Of a stretch of DNA of 5,970 nt, positions 1-5,328 are shown in pieces (position 1 is the first letter of the stretch; each line of letters opens with the position of its first letter). Both the position numbers and the translations under genes were made by a program. Location of the stretch: NCBI GenBank assembly GCA_000416005.1, contig KE356563.1:379371-385340 (forward strand). Direction: 5' to 3'. Under the pieces are notes generated by a model, which saw only the letters and a list, made by a program, of their open reading frames with translations, made no database searches and was not told the origin of the DNA. This stretch comes from Haloquadratum sp. J07HQX50. Its GTDB lineage: Archaea; Halobacteriota; Halobacteria; Halobacteriales; Haloferacaceae.

Positions 1-635
1 ATCCCGATCCGTTCGGCCGCCTCCTTTGCCTGTTCAGGAGTTGAAATATCAGGTCCGGTGCCAATTTCAACCAGTGGCACTCCGAGACGGTCGAGCGAAA
101 ATGTCACAACGCCCGCGTCTTCTTCGATTCGCTGGGCGGATTCCTCCTCCAACATGAGGTCCCCAATCCGTACGGGTCCCTCTGAGGTCTCTATCGATCC
201 GCCATGCGCGATGAGTGAGCTTCGCTGAAATCCTGAGGTGTTCGACCCATCGATAACGAGCTTCCGCATGACATGTGCCTGATCGACAGGGTCCATGTCA
301 AGAAGTGACGCAATCTGTAATGCGACATGCTGCGCTTCTGTATCGAGCCGATGAGGCGGTTCCTCATCTGCCTCAACTAAACACGTCGTGTCATAGCTCA
401 AATATTTGAACTCACGGTCAATGATGCTTTCCTCAAGTGCTGCATCATCAAGCTCGCCAAGCTCACTCTTTGTTGGATGTAGATAGCGTGTGAACGTATG
501 TGAGGCTGCCTCAGGGTCGCGATTTGTTTCAGTTGGACACTGACAGAACAACTTGGTGGCCGTATCGAGTTGCTGGTGAATCTCCAGGCCCGCGGTTAAT
601 CCAAGATCCGCATAATCGAACTCCTGCGCACTCAT
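1..635 (-). CDS. gatE: Glu-tRNA(Gln) amidotransferase subunit E, N-terminal part (runs off left edge)
   Basis: GatE pairs with GatD in the archaeal GatDE enzyme. It phosphorylates the glutamate of mischarged Glu-tRNA(Gln) and amidates it to Gln-tRNA(Gln) in the cytoplasm. I translated the minus strand from the ATG at 633-635 and read 211 uninterrupted codons to the edge. GatB/GatE-type blocks are visible: GLEIHQQL (residues 16-23), LFCQCPT (29-35, cysteines 31 and 33), KLVIDGSNTSGFQR (125-138) and LDRLGVPLVEIGTGPD (181-196). These belong to the N-terminal kinase-like catalytic domain. The AspRS-like insert and the tRNA-binding C-terminal domains would lie outside the window. The N-terminus has the usual form for the family, with GLEIH close to the start. 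An ATG at 643-645 is out of frame and was not chosen. The gene follows fumC on the same strand but has a 143-bp spacer and a possible promoter of its own. Confidence 0.95.
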   Translation of the reverse strand, partial: MSAQEFDYADLGLTAGLEIHQQLDTATKLFCQCPTETNRDPEAASHTFTRYLHPTKSELGELDDAALEESIIDREFKYLSYDTTCLVEADEEPPHRLDTEAQHVALQIASLLDMDPVDQAHVMRKLVIDGSNTSGFQRSSLIAHGGSIETSEGPVRIGDLMLEEESAQRIEEDAGVVTFSLDRLGVPLVEIGTGPDISTPEQAKEAAERIG

Positions 636-655
636 TATTGCTCATTTTTTCCCGG

Positions 656-669
656 GGTACAAAAATTGA
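656..669 (-). promoter_or_regulatory. Possible gatE box A (TATA) element
   Basis: On the minus strand the sequence CAATTTTTGTAC lies about 23-33 bases upstream of the gatE ATG. That is where a haloarchaeal TATA box would sit for a leaderless or nearly leaderless transcript. It is the most A/T-rich block at that distance, but the match to the haloarchaeal consensus (about TTTAWA) is loose. The same T-run could also help end transcription from fumC. Confidence 0.35.
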
Positions 670-688
670 TTCAGTCGTAGACACTGTT

Positions 689-698
689 CTGAGCTCAG
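689..698. repeat. 10-bp perfect palindrome between gatE and fumC
   Basis: CTGAGCTCAG is a perfect 10-bp palindrome about 54-63 bases upstream of the gatE start, in the 143-bp spacer between gatE and fumC. It sits just upstream of the likely core promoter, so an operator role is possible, but a 10-bp palindrome can also arise by chance. The rest of the spacer (636-778) shows no gene and no strong terminator hairpin. Confidence 0.3.
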
Positions 699-778
699 GG
701 TAGCCGTGAAAATGCCGTTGTCGGTGTCACAGCGGTAGCAGCGCGGAAGTCTACGCTTCATATGTAGCTGACAGACGC

Positions 779-2212
779 TTACTCATCACTGAGAATCGCT
801 CGCTCAGTCATTGCCTCAGGGTCAAGGACATCCTCTGCCTCTGCCTCTGTGAGATAGCCTTTCTCAATGACAACCCTCCGGATTGAGTTCCCCGTCTGTA
901 ATGCCTCTTTGGCAACTTCGCTTGCTTTATCATATCCAATTGCTGGATTGAGTGCTGTCGCGAGTGCGAGCGAGCGGTCAACCTGTGTTTCACATACATC
1001 CTCGTTGACTTCAAGCTTCTCAACGAATTGTGTTGCAAACACCTCCGCAGCATTCGTGAGGAGACGAGCTGACTGAAGGAAATTATGAGCGATAACTGGC
1101 TTGTACAGATTTAATTCGAGTTGACCCTCTGCAGCCCCTGCTGCAATAGCTGCATCATTTCCAACGACCTGTTTGTGCACTTGATTGACTGCCTCTGCAA
1201 TGACCGGGTTTACTTTGCCGGGCATAATCGAACTGCCGGGTTGGTTCTCTGGCTGCTCCAGTTCACCAATCCCGTTTCGTGGCCCAGAGGCGAGCAAACG
1301 GAGGTCATTCGCGATTTTATTCAGTGAACCTGCAACTGTCCGAAGTGCACCATGGGCGGCTCCCATTGCATCGTGTGCAGCCTGCGCTGCCGGTGTGCTT
1401 TCCGCCGGCTGAAATGTGCATCCCGTCTGAGTGTTAATAGACTCTATAGCTCTCTTTGGAAAGCGCGGGTCAGTATTCAATCCTGTCCCAACGGCTGTCC
1501 CTCCAAGCGCTAGCTCAGATAGATGCCCGATGCTCTCCTCAGCGCGCTCGATACCGTGAGTGATCTGAGTTCGATAACCATCGAACTCCTGTCCGAGACG
1601 AATCGGTGTTGCGTCCTGCAAGTGCGTTCGCCCGGTTTTGATCACAGAATCAAAGTCGCTAGCCTTTCGTTGAAGTGTTTCTTCAAGTGTTGTGAGTGCC
1701 GGAATCAGATCCTTCCTGAGAGCTTCAACTGCGGCGACGTGCATCGCCGTCGGAATAACGTCATTTGAGGATTGACCAAAATTAACATGATCGTTTGGGT
1801 GAACAACCCGGTCACCAATTGACTCTCCACGAAGCTCTGCGGCTCGGTTTGCGATCACCTCATTCGCATTCATATTTGAGGAGGTGCCCGACCCAGTTTG
1901 AAACACATCAACCGGAAACGCATCGTCATGTTCGCCACCGATAACTTCCTCTGCCGCTTCGGTGATTGCCTCTGCGACAGGAGATTCAAGATGACCCAGC
2001 TCTGCATTCGCTCGCGCGGCTGCCTTCTTGACAATCCCAAGTGCCCGGATAAAGCGCCGTCCGAAGGGTATCCCCGAGATTGGGAAGTTCTCGATCGCCC
2101 GTTGTGTCTGCGCTCCCCAGTACGCGTCTACTGGGACTGACATTTCACCGAGGCTGTCACGCTCGATACGTACCTCATCGGGCTCATCCTCAGTTTCAGG
2201 TTTCTCTGGCAT
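779..2212 (-). CDS. fumC: Class II fumarate hydratase (fumarase C)
   Basis: This enzyme interconverts fumarate and L-malate in the TCA cycle, as a cytoplasmic homotetramer without an iron-sulfur cluster. The protein is 477 residues, normal for the family. Visible blocks are TGSGTSSNMNANEVIANRA (106-124), HPNDHVNFGQSSNDVIPTA (138-156), TGRTHLQDATP (193-203) and the superfamily signature GSSIMPGKVNP (326-336). His197 matches the catalytic-site histidine (E. coli His188), and the flexible loop carries the catalytic serine pair 327/328. THLQDATP, rather than the TQLQDAVP form of aspartase, favours fumarase over aspartate ammonia-lyase. The start at 2210-2212 gives MPEKPETEDE, a short acidic N-terminus ahead of the family start. 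The same frame stays open to 2377, but the added 55 residues are low-complexity, unlike fumarases, and run into mobile-element sequence. A box A-like element sits 26-31 bases upstream of the chosen ATG. Confidence 0.97.
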   Translation of the reverse strand: MPEKPETEDEPDEVRIERDSLGEMSVPVDAYWGAQTQRAIENFPISGIPFGRRFIRALGIVKKAAARANAELGHLESPVAEAITEAAEEVIGGEHDDAFPVDVFQTGSGTSSNMNANEVIANRAAELRGESIGDRVVHPNDHVNFGQSSNDVIPTAMHVAAVEALRKDLIPALTTLEETLQRKASDFDSVIKTGRTHLQDATPIRLGQEFDGYRTQITHGIERAEESIGHLSELALGGTAVGTGLNTDPRFPKRAIESINTQTGCTFQPAESTPAAQAAHDAMGAAHGALRTVAGSLNKIANDLRLLASGPRNGIGELEQPENQPGSSIMPGKVNPVIAEAVNQVHKQVVGNDAAIAAGAAEGQLELNLYKPVIAHNFLQSARLLTNAAEVFATQFVEKLEVNEDVCETQVDRSLALATALNPAIGYDKASEVAKEALQTGNSIRRVVIEKGYLTEAEAEDVLDPEAMTERAILSDE

Positions 2213-2236
2213 GTCTGGAAAAAAGTGAGGTGATGG

Positions 2237-2246
2237 AGTAAAGCCC
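2237..2246 (-). promoter_or_regulatory. Candidate fumC box A (TATA) element
   Basis: On the minus strand GGGCTTTACT lies with its TTTACT core at 26-31 bases before the fumC ATG at 2212. This is the spacing expected for a haloarchaeal promoter making a leaderless transcript. The position supports the start at 2212 over the upstream extension. The match is by eye and not scored. Confidence 0.4.
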
Positions 2247-2278
2247 ACCCATTTACGCAGAGGCTGCAAGGCTCCAAA

Positions 2279-2296
2279 CCCTGCCCTCAGGCAGGG
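2279..2296. repeat. Perfect 7-bp stem, 4-base loop hairpin upstream of fumC; possible left-end hairpin of the IS relic
   Basis: CCCTGCC, CTCA and GGCAGGG form a perfect GC-rich hairpin, 67-84 bases upstream of the fumC ATG on one side and about 100 bases before the remnant tnpB start on the other. IS200/IS605 family elements carry subterminal imperfect hairpins at both ends, recognised as single-stranded DNA by TnpA. The position and form fit a left-end hairpin of the neighbouring relic. It could instead be a regulatory or terminator-like stem for fumC. No run of T follows it on either strand. Confidence 0.5.
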
Positions 2297-2396
2297 ATAC
2301 AGCCGACAACCTCCATACGATCCACTGTCGCTGCCAGATACTCCACGCCAACCGACAGTATCAACAAAACGACACAACCAATTCTGAAGTCAGCAA

Positions 2397-2873
2397 ATGA
2401 GTCGAACCGTCCGATCTTCGAGGTTACAATCGCGAACCAACAACAGGTTCGTGACTATCTTCACTAACTCGGATAGGCCGACTACAGGAATCTTGGATTG
2501 TATGCGTGGGCGTTCGACCGCTTCACGATGCTACTTGACAACAAGCTGGAAGCCGAAGATATCGACGTGAGTTTGACATCTGAACGCAATACGCCGAAAT
2601 CGAGTCGTGTCTGGCGTGTGGTCGCACAGACGACACGCAACGTGTCAAGCGTGGACTGTGCGTATGTGAAACGCGCGAGACGATTGCGAACGCAGGCGTG
2701 AACGATGCGGAGAAGATTCGGGATCTCCAGAGGAACTCCTGAGTCTCACCACGGATGGCGGCGAGATGGATAACGGCTGGTTGGCACAACCAGTGGTTCA
2801 CCTGTTCGACCGTCGTGATGGCTGTTTCATCCCACGAGAACAGCGAACCGCGAGCCGTATATCCCAACGGTAG
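2397..2873 (+). pseudogene. tnpB: Broken IS1341-type tnpB (transposon-associated RNA-guided nuclease family), with internal deletion and frameshifts
   Basis: TnpB proteins are RuvC-fold, RNA-guided nucleases of about 370-430 residues in haloarchaea. This copy can be followed through three frames. An ATG at 2397 begins in one frame, and one missing base leads to FEVTIANQQQVRDYLH at 2417-2464. In the same frame come a stop at 2465-2467 (where a Gln codon would fit), a second at 2474-2476, and then DYRNLGLYAWAFDRFTMLLD from 2480. That joins an N-terminal block directly to the C-terminal third, so roughly 300 residues, including RuvC-I and RuvC-II, are gone. A shift near 2600-2604 opens the zinc-ribbon frame: CLAC is intact at 2608-2619, but the second pair reads CETR (2665-2676). 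The RuvC-III aspartate expected before VN is glycine (GGC, 2695-2697). This frame ends at 2740-2742. A third frame carries the C-terminal NGWLAQPVVHLFDRRDG up to the TAG at 2871. Confidence 0.87.
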
Positions 2874-2908
2874 TCAGAATTCTTGCCGACGGGCGGGGAG
2901 GAGATCAA
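2397..2908 (+). mobile_element. Relic of an IS1341-type (IS200/IS605 superfamily) element, internally deleted
   Basis: The segment holds both ends of a haloarchaeal IS1341-type tnpB but lacks the middle. The left part encodes an N-terminal block (FEVTIANQQQVRDYLH) and runs straight into C-terminal sequence (LGLYAWAFDRF, then a zinc-ribbon region). The right boundary is placed by eye near the GGCGGGGAGGAGATCAA stretch ending about 2908, after which bolA sequence begins. The left boundary is uncertain and may reach the hairpin at 2279-2296 or further. No tnpA is present. This superfamily does not make target-site duplications, so none was sought as proof. With frameshifts, stops and lost catalytic residues, the element cannot supply its own protein. 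Confidence 0.75.
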
Positions 2909-3147
2909 TCGGGCACCTGCGTGGATAGTTCAAGCGCGTGAATCTCAGTTGTCATTTTCTCATCTATCGCGTCATACACCTGCTGATGCTGTTCAACGAG
3001 CGACTTGCCCTCGAACGCTGGCGAAACAACCGTTGCAGCAAAGTGTGCATCCTCGTGATTTGGGTCTGGTGCACGAGGGAGCGAAACAGTTGCTTCTGCA
3101 TCTGGCAGTTTCGATTCGATTAGGTGTTCGAGTTCATCTGGCGTCAT
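2905..3147 (-). CDS. BolA-family protein
   Basis: BolA-like proteins are small class II KH-fold proteins that work with monothiol glutaredoxins in Fe-S cluster trafficking and redox regulation. The 80-residue length is normal for the short YrbA/BolA type. Visible features are HEDAHFAATVVS (31-42), the family core FEGKSLVEQHQQVY (45-58, His54), and IHALELST (69-76, His70). The N-terminal MTPDELEHLIESKLPDAEA matches the first helix of the family, which supports the start at 3145-3147. The gene is alone on its strand: fumC lies 690 bp downstream past the IS relic, and mutY diverges upstream. Its stop codon (2905-2907) falls in the sequence taken as the right end of the IS relic, so the last residues may have been set by the insertion. 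The partner glutaredoxin is not in the window. Confidence 0.92.
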   Translation of the reverse strand: MTPDELEHLIESKLPDAEATVSLPRAPDPNHEDAHFAATVVSPAFEGKSLVEQHQQVYDAIDEKMTTEIHALELSTQVPD

Positions 3148-3162
3148 CTATATGTATCTATA

Positions 3163-3179
3163 CCTGATCCCGGATAAGG
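3163..3179. promoter_or_regulatory. Imperfect 17-bp palindrome overlapping the likely bolA core promoter
   Basis: CCTGATCCCGGATAAGG is an inverted repeat with seven of eight arm positions paired around the central C at 3171. It lies 16-32 bases upstream of the bolA ATG. On the minus strand its CCTTATCC half sits at about -26 to -32, where a box A would be expected. A palindrome over the promoter is the usual layout of an archaeal repressor site, but the box A match is weak and the regulator is unknown. Confidence 0.35.
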
Positions 3180-3307
3180 TGATTTCCGAAACAGAAACAA
3201 GTGTGTCTATGCCTGCACCGACTGTCACTTGCCGACATTCATTATCCATCTTGTAAAGACCGTCACGCCGGACACATGGACCAGATCGCATGGTCATCTC
3301 TTGGATT

Positions 3308-3328
3308 CGATGCGATACGATGCGATAC
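3308..3328. repeat. Tandem duplication of a 10-bp unit (CGATGCGATA x 2.1)
   Basis: The unit CGATGCGATA occurs twice with no gap (3308-3317 and 3318-3327) and is followed by one more matching C. The period is close to one helical turn. It lies roughly mid-gap, about 160 bases from the bolA start and 164 from the mutY start. It may be a chance slip duplication, or paired binding sites on one face of the helix. Confidence 0.6.
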
Positions 3329-3491
3329 AGTGTGGCGCAGTGCGGAGTGAGATGGAACACAATGCAGTACGCAAGCGCGAAATCACAGCCTTGCGTTTTG
3401 TCGCACCGGAGTTTCTTCGCTGTGTCACCGCTCTGGTGTCTCTCACCCATCAACGTAACACAATTCAATGTCTGCACGTATGATCTAACAT

Positions 3492-4421
3492 ATGAGTGAT
3501 TCGTCGGGTGAGGCTCATACTCACTCACAGAATATCGAACAGCTCCAAACGGCATTGGTTAGCTGGTATGAGTCCGACCACCGGTCGTTTCCATGGCGCG
3601 ACACAGACGACCCCTATCCGATTTTAGTCTCAGAGGTGATGAGCCAGCAAACGCAATTAAGTCGTGTCGTCGAACCATACCGCGATTTTTTGGATCGATG
3701 GCCAACAGTCGAATCACTTGCGACAGACGAGCAATCGGCGGTCGTCCAGTTCTGGAGTGCGCATTCACTCGGATATAATAACCGCGCACGATATCTCTAT
3801 ACGGCCGCAAATCAGGTCATTGACGAGTTTAACGGGGAATTTCCACGAAATCCTGACGAACTTGAGTCGCTGATGGGAGTCGGTCCCTACACAGCAAATG
3901 CGGTTGCCTCGTTCGCGTTCAACAGTGGGAATGCAGTCATTGATACGAATGTGAAGCGTGTCTTGTACCGACTCTTCGATATTGAAGATGAAGATTCAGT
4001 ATACGCTGAACAGGCTCAACGACTCATGCCATCGAACCAGTCACGCGTTTGGAATAACGCCATGATGGAATTAGGTGCTGTTGCGTGCCAGAAACAGCCG
4101 CGATGTGATACGGTGGGATGTCCATGGCGTGGGCAATGTCAAGCATATCGAAAAGGAGACTTTAGCGCCCCAGATGTGCAGAGCCAGACAGCCTTTGAGG
4201 GAAGTCGTCGACAGATGCGTGGCCGCGTGATTGCCACTCTTGGTAAGTATGAAGAACTCCCGTTAGAAAAATTAGGCCCTCGCATTCGCGTTGACTATGC
4301 GAATGATGGGCAGTACGACCGTGAATGGCTCCGGAGCCTGGTGATGGATTTGGCTGACGATGGACTTGTTGTCATCAAAACAGAGACGAAAACAGGGACA
4401 GACCGCGTCGCCCTCCGATAG
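3492..4421 (+). CDS. mutY: A/G-specific adenine DNA glycosylase MutY
   Basis: MutY removes adenine mispaired with 8-oxoguanine or guanine, starting base-excision repair. The 309-residue protein shows RSFPWR (31-36), the SEVMSQQTQ helix with catalytic Glu48, the helix-hairpin-helix LMGVGPYTANAVA (127-139, with Tyr133 at the position seen in bacterial MutY), and VIDTNVKRV with catalytic Asp151. The Fe-S loop has Cys199, Cys205, Cys210 and Cys216, spaced C-x5-C-x4-C-x5-C rather than the textbook C-x6-C-x2-C-x5-C. From memory this is the usual haloarchaeal form. After about residue 225 there is no recognisable NUDIX-like domain. The last 75 residues (GRVIATLG, then REWLRSLVMDLADDGLVVI) look like a winged-helix fold, and the protein is shorter than the 350-residue E. 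coli enzyme. The ATG at 3492 follows TAACAT with no Shine-Dalgarno, so translation is probably leaderless or near-leaderless. Confidence 0.96.
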   Translation: MSDSSGEAHTHSQNIEQLQTALVSWYESDHRSFPWRDTDDPYPILVSEVMSQQTQLSRVVEPYRDFLDRWPTVESLATDEQSAVVQFWSAHSLGYNNRARYLYTAANQVIDEFNGEFPRNPDELESLMGVGPYTANAVASFAFNSGNAVIDTNVKRVLYRLFDIEDEDSVYAEQAQRLMPSNQSRVWNNAMMELGAVACQKQPRCDTVGCPWRGQCQAYRKGDFSAPDVQSQTAFEGSRRQMRGRVIATLGKYEELPLEKLGPRIRVDYANDGQYDREWLRSLVMDLADDGLVVIKTETKTGTDRVALR

Positions 4422-4463
4422 CGCATAATGATCAGCCAATACAATTAAGCCGAGAGACGAGAG

Positions 4464-4586
4464 ATGCGTCGTATGATTTCACTCGCAGTCGGCGGTGAAC
4501 CGATCCCAATTATAGAAATGTCTGTCGTTATCTTGATAATAGGTGTTGCAATGACGATTGGGTGGGTTGGATTGCTTTATCGATGA
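4464..4586 (+). CDS. Small hypothetical single-pass membrane protein (40 aa)
   Basis: I do not recognise a named family. The ORF begins 42 bases after the mutY stop and ends 12 bases before the converging cinA stop. It encodes MRRMISLAVGGEPIPIIEM followed by one strongly hydrophobic stretch, about residues 14-38, with acidic Glu12 and Glu18 at its start and Tyr39-Arg40 at the end. This is the shape of a tiny inner-membrane microprotein. Either the ATG at 4464 or the one at 4473 could start it; GAGACGAGAG just before 4464 is at best a weak Shine-Dalgarno. It fills almost exactly the space between mutY and cinA, and same-strand placement suggests co-transcription with mutY. Evidence for a real gene is its composition, position and fit. 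Conservation was not tested. Confidence 0.6.
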   Translation: MRRMISLAVGGEPIPIIEMSVVILIIGVAMTIGWVGLLYR

Positions 4587-4601
4587 GAGAGTTTTGCTCT
4601 A
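4587..4601. terminator. Very short convergent junction with a small stem and T-run
   Basis: Only 12 bases separate the stop of the small membrane ORF from the cinA stop. They contain AGAG, TTTTG, CTCT, a 4-bp stem with a T-rich loop. On the plus strand the TTTT and following pyrimidine-rich sequence could act as an archaeal T-tract terminator, but it is weak. Transcripts from both sides probably overlap at their 3' ends. Confidence 0.25.
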
Positions 4602-5288
4602 TTCTACCAATGTGACGCGTTCGCGAAGCCATTCAATTGCAGATTCTACCTCTGCTGAATCCGCGGAACTAATTTTGATGCGCACTGACCCACCTGGATA
4701 ACTCCCAACAGAAACATCGAATCGGTCTTGCAGTTGTGTCATCCGGTCGATTAAGTTGCTCTCTGGTTCATCGACTTCCAGGCTCTCTGAATAGGTGCGC
4801 TCACCATTGAACTCCGTTTCAATACGTTCGAACATCGCTTTCATTTCCTGAGGGACGCCTGGAAACACGTAGATTGACTCAACCACGACACCAGGCGCAA
4901 CTCCGACCGTATTTGGAAGCATTCTGGCGCGTGCAGGAAGTGTTGTCGTGCCCTCAATGAGTTCAGAATCGGTATATCCTCCTTTTGTTGTCAACCACTC
5001 ACGTGCCTCTGAGTGTGGCTCTAAGGGCCGTCCAACGGCAGCAGCCACGGCTTCCATCGTGATATCGTCGTGCGTTGGGCCAAGGCCACCCGTGACCAGA
5101 ACGGCATCGTACTCAGCACGATATTCATTGACGACCTGTGCAATATCTGCGACATCATCAGGAACGGTTGTCACCCGACGCAAGTCGACACCACGCTCCG
5201 ATAGACGATAGCAGAGCCATGTGGCGTTTGAGTTCGCCGTATCACCGCACAGTAGTTCGTCTCCGACAGTGACGATTGCAGCGTTCAT
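4599..5288 (-). CDS. CinA N-domain family protein (COG1058, MoaB/MogA-like fold), stand-alone
   Basis: The family shares the molybdopterin-binding (MoCF) fold. In characterised bacterial CinA proteins this domain has ADP-ribose pyrophosphatase activity and is often fused to a C-terminal nicotinamide-nucleotide amidase (PncC) domain. Here only the N-terminal part is present, in 229 residues. Visible motifs are VGDELLCGDTANSNATWL (8-25), VLVTGGLGPTHDDITMEA (63-80) and the FPGVPQEMKAMF block (142-153). A C-terminal alpha/beta part includes the glycine-rich SYPGGSVRIKI (196-206). The start at 5286-5288 gives MNAAIVTVGDELL, the expected first strand of the fold. A longer in-frame reading to 5417 would add 43 unrelated residues and overlap the upstream gene. 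A TTTTAGA element 23-29 bases upstream supports the chosen start. The exact in vivo substrate is not shown by sequence. Confidence 0.93.
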   Translation of the reverse strand: MNAAIVTVGDELLCGDTANSNATWLCYRLSERGVDLRRVTTVPDDVADIAQVVNEYRAEYDAVLVTGGLGPTHDDITMEAVAAAVGRPLEPHSEAREWLTTKGGYTDSELIEGTTTLPARARMLPNTVGVAPGVVVESIYVFPGVPQEMKAMFERIETEFNGERTYSESLEVDEPESNLIDRMTQLQDRFDVSVGSYPGGSVRIKISSADSAEVESAIEWLRERVTLVE

Positions 5289-5309
5289 ACTGCTGATAAC
5301 TGTATCATC

Positions 5310-5317
5310 TCTAAAAG
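5310..5317 (-). promoter_or_regulatory. Candidate cinA box A (TATA) element
   Basis: On the minus strand CTTTTAGA lies 22-29 bases upstream of the cinA ATG, in the 40-bp space after the upstream gene's stop. The distance fits a haloarchaeal promoter giving a leaderless transcript, so cinA may be transcribed independently as well as by readthrough. Confidence 0.45.
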
Positions 5318-5328
5318 CATCTCGGGAG

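Larger units (their letters stand above)
3148..3491. other. 344-bp divergent intergenic region between bolA and mutY
   Basis: This gap must hold the promoters of both divergent genes. I find no convincing gene in it. A 135-residue minus-strand frame overlaps the mutY start and has no recognisable motif. Next to bolA is the palindrome at 3163-3179. The middle contains a short tandem duplication at 3308-3328. Just before mutY the sequence is A/T-leaning (AACACAATTCAATG, about 18-36 bases before the ATG), but it has no clear TATA element and no Shine-Dalgarno. Confidence 0.6.

Noticed and set aside
500..703. 67-residue plus-strand ORF over the gatE start
   Set aside because: It lies antisense to well-supported gatE codons, and its product shows no family features.
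2213..2377. In-frame 55-residue N-terminal extension of fumC
   Set aside because: The extra residues are unlike any fumarase N-terminus, are rich in Gly, Ser and Cys, and overlap the hairpin and likely mobile-element sequence. A box A-like element sits at the right distance from the internal ATG.
2523..2867. 114-residue minus-strand ORF antisense to the tnpB relic
   Set aside because: The plus strand carries recognisable TnpB sequence, and the minus-strand frame is its shadow.
2883..3167. 94-residue plus-strand ORF antisense to bolA
   Set aside because: The BolA reading on the minus strand has full-length family motifs; this frame is a shadow.
3148..3555. 135-residue minus-strand ORF between bolA and the start of mutY
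   Set aside because: It overlaps the mutY 5' end, has an odd composition with many Cys, Tyr and His residues, and has no recognisable domain. It is best explained as a chance open frame.
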